From: Polynucleobacter brandtiae
GTDB taxonomy: Bacteria; Pseudomonadota; Gammaproteobacteria; Burkholderiales; Burkholderiaceae
Assembly (NCBI RefSeq): GCF_002797575.1
Contig: NZ_PGTX01000001.1
Coordinates: 434,001-498,000, forward strand
Direction: 5' to 3'
DNA: 64,000 nt
The notes under the pieces were generated by a model. The model did not search any database, had not been told where the DNA came from, and saw nothing but the letters and a program-made list of their open reading frames with translations. Made by a program: the position numbers and the translations under genes. This document shows, piece after piece, positions 28,102 through 39,097 of the stretch. Position 1 is the stretch's first letter. Each line of letters starts with the position of its first letter.

Positions 28102-28971
28102 TTAAGAGGCTATTGAAATATTGGGGATATTACTGCTAGCTGGATGATTTTTCATCAGCATCGACCAACGCGGTAATGCTTGCATAGCATTTCCCCAGAC
28201 TGCCGCTGAAAATGCCGGTTCACTTATTCCACGTATCTCTGCTAATTGCTGAGCAATTCTGGGTAGTAAGGCGGGCTCATTAAGGCTGCCGCCCTCTTCA
28301 CGTAACCATGCTGGTGGAATATCCGGTGCATCTGTTTCAGTAACAATACTTTCCAGCGGCAATTCTGCCAAGAGTCTTCGAATTTGCAAAGCACGCTCGT
28401 AGGTTGCGGCCCCTCCAAATCCGAGCTTAAATCCAAGCTCGATGAATTGCTCTGCCTGTTGATGGCTGCCGTTAAAGGCATGCGCGATTCCGCCAGGTAC
28501 TTTCCTTTTACGCAAGGCTTTTAAAATGGCGTCTTGCGAGCGACGCACATGCAGAACGACTGGCAACTGAAATGCCTGCGCTAAGTCTAATTGCTCATGA
28601 AAAAAATACTCTTGTCGCTGAGGGTCAAGACCCGCTACAAAGTAATCGAGCCCAATTTCTCCGATACCTACAAATCGAGGGTCTGCCATCGATTGCTCAA
28701 TGTGTGATTTGAGCAAGGAAATATCACTCTCGTGAGCTTGCCCAATATATAAAGGGTGAATACCTAAGGTAAAAACCAAACCAGGAATTTGATTGCCGTA
28801 GTCCTTAGCCAATTGCCGGTTGTGATTGCAATCAGATACTTGAACCGTCGGCACTAACAGTGCTTTCACTCCTTTTTCCGCAGCGCTAGCGATGATCTGA
28901 GGGATCCTGTCTTTAAACTCAGGCGCATCTAGGTGGCAGTGGGTATCTACCCAAGAGAGGGCATCGCTCAT
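28102..28971 (-). CDS. TatD-family metal-dependent DNase
   Basis: A TIM-barrel hydrolase with WVDTHCHLD at the start, GEIGLDYF (metal Glu), [14 protein letters not shown] and ETDAPDIPP (metal Asp). TatD enzymes act as 3'-5' exonucleases, and some remove D-aminoacyl groups. The frame extends to 29022, but the ATG at 28971 overlaps the lolD stop as ATGA and puts VDTHCHLD at the expected position, so it is preferred (289 residues). Located between lolD and comEC. Confidence 0.92.
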   Translation of the reverse strand: MSDALSWVDTHCHLDAPEFKDRIPQIIASAAEKGVKALLVPTVQVSDCNHNRQLAKDYGNQIPGLVFTLGIHPLYIGQAHESDISLLKSHIEQSMADPRFVGIGEIGLDYFVAGLDPQRQEYFFHEQLDLAQAFQLPVVLHVRRSQDAILKALRKRKVPGGIAHAFNGSHQQAEQFIELGFKLGFGGAATYERALQIRRLLAELPLESIVTETDAPDIPPAWLREEGGSLNEPALLPRIAQQLAEIRGISEPAFSAAVWGNAMQALPRWSMLMKNHPASSNIPNISIAS

Positions 28972-29684
28972 TGCGAGAATGGCTTGAGTACTCCACGCTC
29001 TAAATGCAAAATCCGATCGCACCGTTTCGCACGCACTGGATCGTGCGTCACTATGACAAAGGCAGTCCCTTGCTCTCTGGCAATATCCAACATTAAATCA
29101 AATACGCCATCGGCAGTTTCAGTATCCAGATTGCCGGTCGGCTCATCCGCCAAAACACAGGACGGATTGCCCACTAAAGCTCTAGCAACCGCTACCCGCT
29201 GACGCTCTCCACCTGAGAGTTCGCCAGGGGTATGTTGTACCCTTTTTGCCAAACCTACTGCAAGCAGCATTCGATTTGCACGCTCCATCGATTCGTCGTT
29301 GCTCAGTCCACGTATCCGCAAAGGCAGTGCAACATTCTCTACTGCGCTAAATTCATCTAAGAGATGATGAAATTGATAAATAAACCCTAAGCTTTGATTG
29401 CGTAAGGTATCCATTTTTTTAATGGATAAATTCTGTAAATTTTCTCCAGCCAAAAAAACCAATCCAGCACTCGGTGCGTCTAAGCCACCTAACAAATGCA
29501 ATAAAGTACTTTTGCCAGAACCAGATGAGCCCACAATAGCTACCTTCTCAGAGGCCCTTACCTCTAAGTCAATATCTTTGAGCACCTCTACTGCAGTAGC
29601 GCCTTTGCCATAAATCTTCGCCAATCCTTGGGCATGGAGAACCGATTTGCTGACCTGATTGGTTTTATTTGTAGGGCTATTCAT
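28968..29684 (-). CDS. lolD: Lipoprotein release ABC transporter ATP-binding protein LolD
   Basis: LolD powers extraction of outer-membrane lipoproteins from the inner membrane by LolCDE. It shows Walker [11 protein letters not shown]-loop YQFHHLL, signature [15 protein letters not shown] and Walker [13 protein letters not shown]. 238 residues is the usual length. It overlaps the permease gene by 8 bases upstream and tatD by 4 bases downstream. Confidence 0.95.
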   Translation of the reverse strand: MNSPTNKTNQVSKSVLHAQGLAKIYGKGATAVEVLKDIDLEVRASEKVAIVGSSGSGKSTLLHLLGGLDAPSAGLVFLAGENLQNLSIKKMDTLRNQSLGFIYQFHHLLDEFSAVENVALPLRIRGLSNDESMERANRMLLAVGLAKRVQHTPGELSGGERQRVAVARALVGNPSCVLADEPTGNLDTETADGVFDLMLDIAREQGTAFVIVTHDPVRAKRCDRILHLERGVLKPFSQ

Positions 29685-30939
29685 AACGCAAAGCCTCCGC
29701 AGGCTGAACTTGAGCAGCTCTTCGGCTGGGGTACAAAGTAGCTAAAACTGAGAGGCCAAATGCCATTAAGCCGACTGTCACCACATCGGATAAGCGCACA
29801 TCAGATGGTAGTTCACTAATAAAGTACACATCGCGCGGTAAAAAACGAACTCTAAAGATGGCTTCGATTGCAGGTACGATGACATCAATATTGAGGGCAA
29901 TCAATAAGCCTAGTCCTACACCCGCCAAAGAGCCTAGAAGACCAATCGCTAAACCCTGCACTAAGAAGATACGCTGAATGAGTCCTGGGCTCGCACCCAT
30001 CGTTCTCAAAATGGCGATATCTGCCTGCTTCTCGTTAACCGTCATGACTAGAGTCGAAACTAGGTTAAATGCAGCCACGGCAATTATCAAAGTCAAAATG
30101 ATAAACATCATTTTTCGCTCGGTTTGAACAGCTGCAAACCAATTGCGGTTTGACCTGGACCAATCCGTTACCCACAATGCCTGAGGAACCACTTGAGCCA
30201 AATCAGAGGCTACCTGCGGGGCTAGCTGCATATCATCAATCTTTACCCGCAAACCAGAAGGATCTTGGAGCCGCAACAAAGCCGCAGCGTCTTTCCAATG
30301 CAGGATGGCTAATGAACTATCGTATTCATAATGACCGCTATCGACAATGCCCACTACTTGCAACGTTCTCATTCTAGGCATAGCACCTGCAGGGGTTAAA
30401 TCACTTTCAGGAACGATGAGATTAATGCGATCGCCTTTATGTGCACCAACCATATTGGCTAGCTGTGCCCCTAGCACTACACCAAAGGCGCCAGGCTTAA
30501 GATCATCAATACTGCCCACAACAAATTGCTTAGGCAAATCAGACACCTTACCCTCTTCACTCGGAAGCACGCCCCGAATGGATACACCACGCATGACGCT
30601 ATCACGACTTAATAAACCTTGAGAGCTCACCATCGGAGCTACCCCAATTACATGTGGCTGGGATGCGACTTTTAGCGCCAAAGGCTCCCAATCATGAAGG
30701 CCATCAGGCGCTGAAATTTCTACATGAGAAAGCACTGACAGCATGCGATCTCGCACTTCTTTCTGAAACCCATTCATCACAGAAAGAACCACAATCAAGG
30801 CGGCAACCCCCAGGGCAATGCCTGCAGTTGATATTCCAGAAATAAAAGATAGGAAGCCATCACGCTTACCCACGCTCTTACGACGCTTAGATCGGGTGTA
30901 ACGAAGGCCTATTTCCAGCTCAATGGGGAGTCTCAACAT
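29677..30939 (-). CDS. lolC: Lipoprotein-releasing ABC transporter permease LolC/LolE
   Basis: 420 residues with one N-terminal membrane helix ([31 protein letters not shown]), a large periplasmic domain (about 70-270) and three C-terminal helices. The coupling sequence before helix two is [18 protein letters not shown]. Only one permease gene is present, so the complex may be a homodimer of a LolF-like hybrid, as in many non-enteric proteobacteria, or a second gene may lie elsewhere. First gene of the leftward lol operon. Confidence 0.92.
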   Translation of the reverse strand: MLRLPIELEIGLRYTRSKRRKSVGKRDGFLSFISGISTAGIALGVAALIVVLSVMNGFQKEVRDRMLSVLSHVEISAPDGLHDWEPLALKVASQPHVIGVAPMVSSQGLLSRDSVMRGVSIRGVLPSEEGKVSDLPKQFVVGSIDDLKPGAFGVVLGAQLANMVGAHKGDRINLIVPESDLTPAGAMPRMRTLQVVGIVDSGHYEYDSSLAILHWKDAAALLRLQDPSGLRVKIDDMQLAPQVASDLAQVVPQALWVTDWSRSNRNWFAAVQTERKMMFIILTLIIAVAAFNLVSTLVMTVNEKQADIAILRTMGASPGLIQRIFLVQGLAIGLLGSLAGVGLGLLIALNIDVIVPAIEAIFRVRFLPRDVYFISELPSDVRLSDVVTVGLMAFGLSVLATLYPSRRAAQVQPAEALRYE

Positions 30940-30985
30940 AGCTACAGTTTAGACAATCAAATGGTTAAATGGATGGATTCTGTAA

Positions 30986-32017
30986 ATGCCACCTAAAATC
31001 AAGGGAATGACTGCGAATATCCCTCCAAATCCCAACCCCTTAAAGCAGGCAAAACGTCGCTTTACCCTCATGATTTCCGGAGAGGATGGCTCTGATTCGG
31101 GTATTGAACCCAAACAGCATCAGGACAGCCCGCCTGCTGGACTTCCCCAAGAGCGCTTTTTATTAGGAGATAAGCTGGCGATTGCCCCCGTTTTACTGTT
31201 GGGGCAAAGCAACTTAACCCTAGATCCTGATCAGATCATCGCTTGTTTACAGCCAGTACACCTTCATGCCACGCGTGATCATTTGATTTTGATGGCTCAA
31301 AGTCAGATAGATCTGACACCGGATGAATCTGCTGCGCTCCTAAAAGAAGCCTTATCCTTGATTGAAGCAGATTTTCAGGCGGCAGTCTTGTTTCAAGGGC
31401 AGCATGCTTGGTTCATTCCAGCCGGGCCATTCGCCAGCTTAGCCACCCACTCGATTGATCAGGCCCATGGTCGGAATATTGACTGGTGGATGCCGCGAGA
31501 TACCCATGAATCAGGAATTGCTAAGCTATGGCGAAAACTCCAAAATGAAATTCAGATGCTATGGCACATAGGCTCAGTGAATGAAGAGCGAACGCAAAAG
31601 GGATTACCCAGCATCAATTCCTTGTGGATCAGTGGCATTGGGAAATTACAAGACGTTACCGCACCCGATTGTCTACAACATGCCTCATCCCTTTATGGCG
31701 ATCATCCACTCCTGGCCGGTCTAGCCAAACACCTGGGTATTCCTCATGAATCGAATGGGCATTTCTCTAGGTTAGTAAATTTAGAGAGTGCCGGAAATAT
31801 ATTTGCATGGGTTAATAAACCGCAAGAGCTTTGGCATGACTTAAGTGATGCATTATTAAATCAAAACCTATTCGAAGTAGAGATCATTGACTTTCCTACC
31901 GGTAAACCTAGACAACGAATCATTACCGCACGAGATCTTCATCAAAAGACTTGGGCCTTTTGGAAAAAGCGGACACCGTTGAGTTGGCAGGCAATCGTTT
32001 CAGGACAAACATCATGA
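30986..32017 (+). CDS. Conserved hypothetical protein upstream of recJ (phosphoglycerate-mutase-like annotation)
   Basis: A 343-residue cytoplasmic protein. The C-terminal half contains INSLWISGIGKLQD, a motif seen in a Burkholderiales protein family often labelled cofactor-independent phosphoglycerate mutase-like or regulatory. The metal-binding residues of true iPGM are not visible, so I would not assign that activity. It overlaps recJ by four bases (ATGA at 32014), which couples the two. The first ATG is used; the ATG at 31007 is an alternative. Function unknown. Confidence 0.7.
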   Translation: MPPKIKGMTANIPPNPNPLKQAKRRFTLMISGEDGSDSGIEPKQHQDSPPAGLPQERFLLGDKLAIAPVLLLGQSNLTLDPDQIIACLQPVHLHATRDHLILMAQSQIDLTPDESAALLKEALSLIEADFQAAVLFQGQHAWFIPAGPFASLATHSIDQAHGRNIDWWMPRDTHESGIAKLWRKLQNEIQMLWHIGSVNEERTQKGLPSINSLWISGIGKLQDVTAPDCLQHASSLYGDHPLLAGLAKHLGIPHESNGHFSRLVNLESAGNIFAWVNKPQELWHDLSDALLNQNLFEVEIIDFPTGKPRQRIITARDLHQKTWAFWKKRTPLSWQAIVSGQTS

Positions 32018-33759
32018 GTCTATTTTCTCAGCGCCCTTTTTCTGATCGTACCTCGACTTGGTTATCACAAAGTGGATTACACCCCTTGGTTGCCCGATTA
32101 TTTGCAGCTCGTGGTGTAGAAAAGCCAGAAGAGCTATCCCTCGATCTCAAGCAATTACTCTCACCAGTTGAACTTCAAAACTGCATCAGCACTGCAACCC
32201 TATTAGCCGATATTCTGGAGCGAAAAGAACCTATGCTGGTAGTAGCTGATTATGACTGTGATGGGGCTACTGCCTGTGCTGTTGCGGTACGAGGCTTAAG
32301 GATGCTGGGTGGCAGTAATACCGCCATTCAGTTTCTAGTACCGAACCGTTTTACGATGGGTTATGGCTTAACCCCTGAAGTTGTTGACTTGGCAGCTTTA
32401 CAAAACCCCAAACCCAAATACCTCATTACCGTTGATAACGGTATTGCCAGCGAAGCCGGGGTAGATCGGGCCCGTGAACTTGGTATGGAAGTCATTGTGA
32501 CAGACCACCATCTACCTGGTGATCGCTTACCCAAAGCCATTGCAATCGTCAACCCCAATCAACCAGGCTGTACATTCCCAAGTAAGGCACTTGCCGGTGT
32601 GGGCGTGATGTTTTATTTACTCGTGGCATTGCGAGCAGAATTACGCAAACGAGGTCAATTTACAGTTGAGACTCAACCCAAGATTGAAAATTTATTAGAT
32701 CTAGTTGCGCTAGGTACAGTGGCCGATGTTGCCCAATTAGATCGCAATAATCGCATCTTAGTTTCTAATGGATTAAAGCGCATTCGCGCCGGTGCATCAC
32801 AGCCTGGAATTGCTGCACTCTTTCAGGCGGCAGTGCGCGATCCCCGAAAGGCTGGGGCATTTGATCTAGGGTTCGCAATCGGTCCTAGACTGAATGCTGC
32901 AGGACGGCTAGCAGATATGACTTTGGGTATTCGCTTACTACTGAGCGACAGTCAAGACGAATCCATCAGCCTTGCCCAAGAGTTAGATCGCATTAATCGC
33001 GAGCGTCGTGTTATTGAATCCGGCATGCAAGAAGCGGCATTAGCACACCTAGCAGAAGACCAGATTGCTGGCACGATGGCTGATCGCAACAGTATCTGCC
33101 TTTGGAATCCGCAATGGCATCAAGGTGTTGTAGGTATTGTGGCCTCCCGCCTAAAAGAGCGATTTAATCGCCCCGCTCTCATATTTGCCCCAGCCGATGG
33201 TGCCGCGGGCGAGGAATTGCGGGGTTCTTGCAGATCGATTAACGGTTTTCATCTGCGAGATGCGCTAGATATTGTTTCAAAGCGTGAGCCAGGGCTTATT
33301 CTCAAATTTGGCGGTCATGCGATGGCAGCGGGTCTCAGTATTCGAAAGGCTGATTTTGAGCGGTTTGACACTGCATTTCAGAAGGTTGCCATTGAGCTGC
33401 TCAGTGATGAGTTACTTGAGCGTCGCTATATTCATGATGGAGCCCTAGATCCATCGGAATTTACTACTGAAATAGGAGATCTTCTCGCCGAAGAAATCTG
33501 GGGTCAAGGCTTCCCCCAACCCATTTTTTATGGCCAATTCGAGATCGTCCAGCAAAGCCTGATGAAAGAAAAGCATCTGCGTCTTCAACTACGTCCCATC
33601 GGCGATGTTCAGTCAACCAGCAAGCCCTTTACTGGTGTCTGGTTCAATCACACGGCACCCCTGCCAGCGCAAGCAAGGCTAGCTTACCGCCTAGTAACTG
33701 ATCGCTTTCAAGGTCAAGCTCGGGTGCAACTCATGATTGAGGCTCATGACGAAGGCTAG
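32014..33759 (+). CDS. recJ: Single-stranded-DNA-specific exonuclease RecJ
   Basis: RecJ degrades single-stranded DNA 5'-3' in recombination and mismatch repair. The DHH domain has [18 protein letters not shown] and VTDHHLPGD. The DHHA1 domain has [14 protein letters not shown] and [12 protein letters not shown], followed by the OB fold. The frame is open from 31951, but the ATG at 32014 overlaps the preceding stop as ATGA and starts at the expected place (581 residues). prfB follows, the same order as in Escherichia coli. Confidence 0.95.
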   Translation: MSLFSQRPFSDRTSTWLSQSGLHPLVARLFAARGVEKPEELSLDLKQLLSPVELQNCISTATLLADILERKEPMLVVADYDCDGATACAVAVRGLRMLGGSNTAIQFLVPNRFTMGYGLTPEVVDLAALQNPKPKYLITVDNGIASEAGVDRARELGMEVIVTDHHLPGDRLPKAIAIVNPNQPGCTFPSKALAGVGVMFYLLVALRAELRKRGQFTVETQPKIENLLDLVALGTVADVAQLDRNNRILVSNGLKRIRAGASQPGIAALFQAAVRDPRKAGAFDLGFAIGPRLNAAGRLADMTLGIRLLLSDSQDESISLAQELDRINRERRVIESGMQEAALAHLAEDQIAGTMADRNSICLWNPQWHQGVVGIVASRLKERFNRPALIFAPADGAAGEELRGSCRSINGFHLRDALDIVSKREPGLILKFGGHAMAAGLSIRKADFERFDTAFQKVAIELLSDELLERRYIHDGALDPSEFTTEIGDLLAEEIWGQGFPQPIFYGQFEIVQQSLMKEKHLRLQLRPIGDVQSTSKPFTGVWFNHTAPLPAQARLAYRLVTDRFQGQARVQLMIEAHDEG

Positions 33760-33787
33760 GTAACAATAACGCCCTTATAATTGAGGC

Positions 33788-34892
33788 ATGGAAGCCGAAC
33801 AACTCAATAGTATTTCAAATACCCTCTCTGATCTGCTCACGCGTGAGCAAGCACTTCGGGGGTATCTTTGACTTCGAAGTAAAGTCACGCCGACTTACTG
33901 AAGTCAATTCCATCCTGGAAGATCCCACGATCTGGGATGACCAAAAAAAAGCGCAAGCCCTCGGTAAGGAAAAAAAATTACTAGATGGCGTAGTTTCCAC
34001 ACTTACTACCTTAAATAGCAATATCACTGGCGCCATTGAATTATTCGACATGGCTAAAGAAGAAAGTGATTTCGATACCATTGGTGCAATCGAGACCGAC
34101 GTTCACAGCTACAGCAAAATTGTTGGTGACTTGGAGTTCCGCCGAATGTTCCACAATGAGATGGACCCTTGCAGCTGCTTTATCGATATTCAAGCTGGTG
34201 CAGGTGGAACCGAAGCCTGTGATTGGGCCAGCATGCTATTTCGCCAATACTTAAAGTATTGCGAGCGCAAGGGCTACAAAACCGAAATCCTAGAAGAGTC
34301 AGATGGCGATGTTGCCGGCATCAAAAGCGCCACGATCAAAGTCGATGGTGAGTATGCATATGGGCACCTGCGCTCAGAAACTGGCGTACATCGCTTAGTT
34401 CGTAAATCGCCCTTTGATTCCTCCAATGGTCGTCACACCTCCTTTGCCAGTATTTATGTCTACCCTGAAGTGGATGATTCGATTGAGATTGATGTCAACC
34501 CAGCTGATATCCGTACCGATACCTATCGCGCCTCTGGCGCTGGTGGTCAGCATATTAATAAAACCGATTCCGCCGTTCGCTTGACTCATCTACCAACCGG
34601 AATTGTGGTGCAGTGCCAAAACGACCGTAGTCAGCATCGTAATAGAGCAGAAGCAATGACAATGCTGAAGTCACGTCTTTATGAGCATGAAATGCAAAAG
34701 CGCCGCGTTGAGCAAGATAAACTCGAAGCCAATAAAACAGATGTAGGTTGGGGTCATCAGATCCGCTCATATGTTTTAGACCAAAGTCGCATTAAAGACT
34801 TGCGCACCAACGTTGAGATCTCGAATACTCAAAAAGTATTGGATGGTGATCTTGATGCTTTTATTGAAGCCAGCCTGAAACAAGGCGTTTAA
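33788..34892 (+). CDS. prfB: Peptide chain release factor 2 (programmed +1 frameshift)
   Basis: RF2 terminates at UGA and UAA. Translation starts at ATG 33788 ([10 protein letters not shown]...) and meets an in-frame TGA at 33869. A +1 shift on CTT then continues with GAC (DFEVKSRR) to the stop at 34892, giving about 367 residues, normal for RF2. The codon-recognition SPF motif ([12 protein letters not shown]) and the catalytic GGQ ([12 protein letters not shown]) are present. Calling only the downstream frame would lose the true N-terminus. lysS follows after 17 bases. Confidence 0.96.
33857..33872 (+). promoter_or_regulatory. prfB +1 frameshift site
   Basis: CGGGGG TAT CTT TGA C: a Shine-Dalgarno-like run, slippery CTT codon and UGA stop followed by C, the standard autoregulatory cassette. 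Low RF2 lets the ribosome slip from CTT to TTT, so RF2 controls its own synthesis. Confidence 0.95.
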
Positions 34893-34909
34893 TTTATTTC
34901 CTGCTACTA

Positions 34910-36463
34910 ATGACCAATATGAACGACCAAGTCACCCCTAATACCTCGCCTGAACCAGCAGATGAAAACCATATTATTGCCGAGCGCCGTGAGAAGTTAG
35001 CAAAGCTTCGTGAAGGTGGCATTGCTTTTCCAAATGATTTTGTGCCGAGCCATTTGGCTGCAGATCTTCATGCTCAATTTGACAGCCTTACTAAAGAAGA
35101 GTTGGCTGAAAAAGGGATACACGTCAAAGTTGCTGGCCGCATGGTTCTTAAGCGCGTCATGGGAAAAGCCAGCTTTGCAACGATTCAGGATCGCAGTGGG
35201 CAGATACAGTTCTATATTAGTGATGAGATCAGCGGTACGGATGTTCATGGCGCTTTTAAGCACTGGGATATGGGTGACTTTATTGCCGCTGAGGGCAACC
35301 TTTTTAAAACCAATAAAGGCGAACTTTCAATTCAATCTAGTAATCTACGCCTACTCAGCAAATCTTTGAGACCTCTACCGGATAAGTTCCATGGCCTATC
35401 GGATTTAGAGACTAAGTATCGTCAACGCTACGTTGATTTAATCGTCAACCCAGAAAGTCGCAATACCTTTAGAGCACGCAGTAATACGATTGCATCATTG
35501 CGCCGTCATATGCTGGACGCTGATTTCATGGAAGTAGAAACTCCTATGTTGCACCCAATACCTGGGGGAGCAACAGCCAAACCATTTATTACTCACCACA
35601 ATGCTTTGGATATGCAGATGTACTTACGTATTGCGCCCGAACTCTATCTGAAGCGCTTGGTTGTTGGTGGTTTTGAGCGCGTCTTTGAAATTAATCGAAA
35701 CTTCCGCAATGAAGGCGTTAGCCCACGTCACAATCCTGAGTTCACCATGATGGAGTTTTATGCGGCTTATACAGAGTACCGCTGGCTCATGGATTTCACG
35801 GAGAACTTGATTCGCTCAGCAGCAATAGATGCGCAAGGCACTGCCGTATTGACTCACCAAGGTCGCGAACTTGATTTGAGCAAGCCCTTTCAACGCCTCA
35901 CTATTACTGAGGCTATCCTCAAATATTGCCCACTTTCCAATAAGTCGTATGAAGCTGTCCAACTTGAGGATATGGCATTTATTCGTAATGAATTGAAAAA
36001 GGGAGGCGAAAATCCAGATAGCCCAACGCTTAAAAACGCAGGTATCGGCGCACTCCAATTAGCCCTTTTTGAATTGGTTGCTGAGTCTCATCTCTGGGAA
36101 CCTACTTATATTGTTGATTACCCGATCGAAGTGAGTCCACTAGCACGTGAGTCAGATACACGCCCTGGTGTTACAGAGCGCTTTGAGTTATTTATTACCG
36201 GCCGTGAAATTGCCAATGGCTTCTCAGAATTAAATGATGCCGAAGATCAAGCAAATCGTTTTCGCAAACAAGTTGCTCAAAAAGAAGCTGGTGACGAAGA
36301 AGCAATGTACTTTGACCATGACTTTATTCGCGCACTAGAGTACGGCATGCCCCCAACTGGTGGTTGTGGCATCGGCATCGATCGCTTAGTAATGCTTTTA
36401 GCTGATGTGCCCAATATTCGTGATGTGATTTTATTTCCGCATTTACGTCGCGAGGAAGAATAA
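34910..36463 (+). CDS. lysS: Lysyl-tRNA synthetase (class II)
   Basis: 517 residues. The N-terminal OB anticodon-binding domain (about 65-160, [23 protein letters not shown]) is followed by the class II core. Motif 1 is near [21 protein letters not shown], motif 2 is [26 protein letters not shown], and motif 3 is [11 protein letters not shown]. It charges tRNA-Lys. It follows prfB closely, as in many proteobacteria, and is followed by a strong terminator. Confidence 0.97.
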   Translation: MTNMNDQVTPNTSPEPADENHIIAERREKLAKLREGGIAFPNDFVPSHLAADLHAQFDSLTKEELAEKGIHVKVAGRMVLKRVMGKASFATIQDRSGQIQFYISDEISGTDVHGAFKHWDMGDFIAAEGNLFKTNKGELSIQSSNLRLLSKSLRPLPDKFHGLSDLETKYRQRYVDLIVNPESRNTFRARSNTIASLRRHMLDADFMEVETPMLHPIPGGATAKPFITHHNALDMQMYLRIAPELYLKRLVVGGFERVFEINRNFRNEGVSPRHNPEFTMMEFYAAYTEYRWLMDFTENLIRSAAIDAQGTAVLTHQGRELDLSKPFQRLTITEAILKYCPLSNKSYEAVQLEDMAFIRNELKKGGENPDSPTLKNAGIGALQLALFELVAESHLWEPTYIVDYPIEVSPLARESDTRPGVTERFELFITGREIANGFSELNDAEDQANRFRKQVAQKEAGDEEAMYFDHDFIRALEYGMPPTGGCGIGIDRLVMLLADVPNIRDVILFPHLRREEE

Positions 36464-36513
36464 AGGCAATCATCACAGTACCGTTTCTCAAAACTACAGT
36501 GCAAGAGACCGTA

Positions 36514-36545
36514 CAAAAAAAGCCGCACAATATGCGGCTTTTTTG
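36514..36545. terminator. Bidirectional rho-independent terminator
   Basis: AGCCGCA, loop CAATA, TGCGGCT, with a run of A before and T after (36521-36544). It serves lysS on the plus strand and the convergent OsmC gene on the minus strand. Confidence 0.85.
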
Positions 36546-36566
36546 TTTACTTTATTAACTGACTAG

Positions 36567-37019
36567 TTAAAGTACTGGGTACAGTTTTTGATCATCACTG
36601 TCAATGACCGTCACGTTGACCGGAATGCCAAGATTCACACTAGACGAGACGGTACAGAAATCTTGAAACTGCGCTAACACGCGATCAAGGTTTTCCAGGG
36701 CTGTACCAGGCACCCCGATACGAATTTCTACATCAATCGCCAATATACGAAGGCGATTTTGATCGTTTCGTCCAATATCACAACGGGCCTTGGTTTCAAT
36801 CGGCTCAGGATTTTGTTTGAATTTTCGCAAGGCAAATAACAAAGAATCCGATAAGCAATTGGCCACACCAGCTAATAAGAATTGTGATGGCGTTGCCCCC
36901 TGAGATTTTCCTAAAGGGGGTGGCTCATCCCCATAAATAGGGCTCTGCTCCTCATCGAAATAGATCGCAAACTGATAATCACTTTGCTGCACTAGTCGCA
37001 CTGATGGCGTGTCACTCAT
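36567..37019 (-). CDS. OsmC-family protein
   Basis: OsmC/Ohr proteins are cytoplasmic thiol peroxidases acting on organic hydroperoxides. The two expected cysteines are present in their usual contexts: LAGVANCLSDSLLFAL (about residue 56) and DFCTVSSSVNLGIPV (about 126). 150 residues is typical. It ends just before the shared terminator. The true substrate is unknown for this subgroup. Confidence 0.85.
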   Translation of the reverse strand: MSDTPSVRLVQQSDYQFAIYFDEEQSPIYGDEPPPLGKSQGATPSQFLLAGVANCLSDSLLFALRKFKQNPEPIETKARCDIGRNDQNRLRILAIDVEIRIGVPGTALENLDRVLAQFQDFCTVSSSVNLGIPVNVTVIDSDDQKLYPVL

Positions 37020-37043
37020 AAAAACTCCAGTCGTAAAAATGTC

Positions 37044-37529
37044 TCAATAAAGATACGGAATCAGTTTTTTAGTACTTGCTTTGTAGCTCGCGTATGCAGG
37101 AAATCGATCTATCAACCAAAGCTCTTCCCGCCTCGCTTTTATGTCAAATAACACTCCTAGTCCGATGACATACGCTAAGATAAAAATATTGGGAAATAAG
37201 CAAAGCCAGGCCACCGCTGCTAGGATCACCCCAAAATATAATGGATGTCGAACAAAACGATATAAGCCGGACTGAACGAACTGAGCATCGTCCCTAGGGC
37301 AAGGTAATGGAGTAAGGTTCTTCCCTAAATTAATAGCAGCAATCGGCATAATGACAAGGGAGAGTAGCGCGACCCCAATCCCCACAGAATATAGGGCCAG
37401 TAAGGCAGTCTGATTTTCGATCAACAAAAATCCGCGAGGACCAAAGAGTATGAGGCCAATTAAGATAACTTGAATAATGACATACCAAGCACCTCGCTCA
37501 AATATGGATTGAGAGCCTACTAAATTCAT
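37044..37529 (-). CDS. Isoprenylcysteine carboxyl methyltransferase-like membrane protein
   Basis: About 161 residues with four or five membrane helices and the motif GLYRFVRHPLYFGVILAA, the SAM-binding region of the ICMT/PEMT-like methyltransferase superfamily. A second conserved region, ARREELWLIDRFP, is near the C-terminus. The frame reaches a GTG at 37538, but the ATG at 37529 has AGGTGG 5 bases upstream. Bacterial substrates of this family are mostly unknown. Confidence 0.8.
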   Translation of the reverse strand: MNLVGSQSIFERGAWYVIIQVILIGLILFGPRGFLLIENQTALLALYSVGIGVALLSLVIMPIAAINLGKNLTPLPCPRDDAQFVQSGLYRFVRHPLYFGVILAAVAWLCLFPNIFILAYVIGLGVLFDIKARREELWLIDRFPAYASYKASTKKLIPYLY

Positions 37530-37570
37530 GAATACCACCTGAAAAGAGAATGTCTCAGTCTAGACTGTTT

Positions 37571-37843
37571 TTAATAAGGCAGGGCAGTATCGAAGCTTTC
37601 GTCAAAATTGCTGTCGCCTTGCGATAGAACATGCTGAGCAATCAAGAAGATTCCAGAAAGGAAGCTCAAGCACACTAGCAAGCCAAAAGCATGATATTCG
37701 TTCAGACCACTCTCATTGAGGGCCTCTAGATACCTGCCGCCATCTAAAGCCAGGTGAGTGGATAGGCTAATTAACGCCAAACCTAGAAATAATTGGGCTA
37801 TGGTGAAAAAGAGGGGCTTTGGAGTAGCAGGTTTTGTAATCAT
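37571..37843 (-). CDS. Small membrane protein (90 aa)
   Basis: Two hydrophobic segments (LFFTIAQLFLGLALISLST and AFGLLVCLSFLSGIFLIAQHVL) with a short polar loop. The ATG at 37843 has AAGGA 6 bases upstream. It sits 41 bases ahead of the methyltransferase gene, on the same strand. No recognised family. Confidence 0.6.
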   Translation of the reverse strand: MITKPATPKPLFFTIAQLFLGLALISLSTHLALDGGRYLEALNESGLNEYHAFGLLVCLSFLSGIFLIAQHVLSQGDSNFDESFDTALPY

Positions 37844-38008
37844 CAAAATTCCTTAAGTGCGTTCATTTAAGTGCGTTTATGCATTCATCATAGGGAATGA
37901 ACGCCACCCTGTAAAAGACTCCTTTTTTATAAGCTCAATTCTTTTATATCTAAAGAAATTTGCCAAGAATGAGGATAATTAGATCTTTGTCACCACCGAT
38001 CATCACTT

Positions 38009-38785
38009 ATGGCTGCCTATCACTCCGAATCCGTTCTTACTGTAAATCATTGGAACGACACACTTTTTAGCTTCACTACCACCAGAAACAAGGGCTTACG
38101 CTTTCGTAGCGGCCATTTTCTGATGATTGGCCTGGAAGTAGAAGGTAGACCATTGGTTCGCGCTTACAGCGTAGCTAGCCCGAATTATGAAGAGCATTTA
38201 GAGTTTTTGAGTATTAAGGTTCAGGATGGTCCCCTTACCTCACGCCTGCAAAAAATTCAGGTGGGCGACCCCATTTTGGTGAGCGAGAAATCGGTTGGCA
38301 CCCTAGTGATCGATGACTTGAATCCCGGAAAGCATCTCTATCTTTTTAGTACGGGCACTGGTTTAGCGCCATTTATGAGCATTATTCGTGACCCAGACAC
38401 CTATGAAAAATTTGAGAAGGTGGTACTGATTCATGGAGTACGCTTGGTAAGTGAGTTGGCATATGCTGATTACATTAAGCATGAACTCACTCAAGATGAG
38501 TACTTGGGCGAGCTCATCCGTGAAAAACTCATCTACTATCCGACAGTGACTCGAGAGGCATTCACCCATACGGGTCGCCTAACTACCGCCATCGAATCAG
38601 GTCAACTGTTTAAGGATATCGGCTTGCCACCCCTAGACCCAGCGGTAGATCGAGCCATGATTTGCGGTAGCCCCTCTATGCTCAAAGAAACCGCTGCAAT
38701 GTTAGATACAAAGGGTTTCAAGGTATCGCCAAGCTTGGGGCATTTGGGGGACTATGTCTTCGAACGTGCTTTTGTGGAAAAATAA
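38009..38785 (+). CDS. fpr: Ferredoxin-NADP reductase
   Basis: 258 residues. The FAD-binding barrel has VRAYSVAS (R-x-Y-S). The NADP-binding domain has STGTGLAPFMSI and ICGSPSM. The C-terminal FERAFVEK matches the bacterial Fpr subclass, which ends near the flavin. Fpr transfers electrons between NADPH and ferredoxin or flavodoxin, including under oxidative stress. It stands alone, with a weak AT-rich terminator behind it. Confidence 0.94.
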   Translation: MAAYHSESVLTVNHWNDTLFSFTTTRNKGLRFRSGHFLMIGLEVEGRPLVRAYSVASPNYEEHLEFLSIKVQDGPLTSRLQKIQVGDPILVSEKSVGTLVIDDLNPGKHLYLFSTGTGLAPFMSIIRDPDTYEKFEKVVLIHGVRLVSELAYADYIKHELTQDEYLGELIREKLIYYPTVTREAFTHTGRLTTAIESGQLFKDIGLPPLDPAVDRAMICGSPSMLKETAAMLDTKGFKVSPSLGHLGDYVFERAFVEK

Positions 38786-38812
38786 CTTTCTCTATCCGCC
38801 AGCCTTTTCCTC

Positions 38813-38845
38813 AATATAACTAACGGTAATGAAGTTATATTTTTA
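38813..38845 (+). terminator. Weak terminator after fpr
   Basis: AATATAACT (38813-38821) pairs with AGTTATATT (38833-38841), followed by TTTT. The stem is AT-rich and the loop is 11 bases, so it may be inefficient. Confidence 0.5.
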
Positions 38846-38912
38846 TAATCCTTGCGAATGTAGACAGTACTTGATAAATTGTTACTAATGTTATTTTTAT
38901 CGAGGAAGTGAG

Positions 38913-39077
38913 ATGTCCCCAGTTCGCGAGCATTACAACCCGCTCATTACTAAGCTTCTGCGCGAACATGATAGCCTCCCGCATGATCAAGTGATTGAGC
39001 GAAAAAGCTTTCAGCGACGTATTTTGTTTCTGATGAATACAATTAAGATGCAAGAATTGGAAGATTCGTATGCCTAA
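38913..39077 (+). CDS. Small hypothetical protein (54 aa)
   Basis: ATG with GAGGAAG about 7 bases upstream, the best ribosome site in the interval. It encodes a charged helical protein (MSPVREHYNPLITKLLREHD..., ending KMQELEDSYA). It faces the convergent soxD gene 20 bases away. No family is recognised. It is preferred over the longer antisense frame here, which has no start signal. Confidence 0.5.
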   Translation: MSPVREHYNPLITKLLREHDSLPHDQVIERKSFQRRILFLMNTIKMQELEDSYA

Positions 39078-39097
39078 CACCAATTTTTTTACTCAGA

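Noticed and set aside
38835..39083. 82-codon minus-strand frame
   Set aside because: No start signal and composition unlike a protein; the opposite 54-codon frame has a good Shine-Dalgarno sequence.
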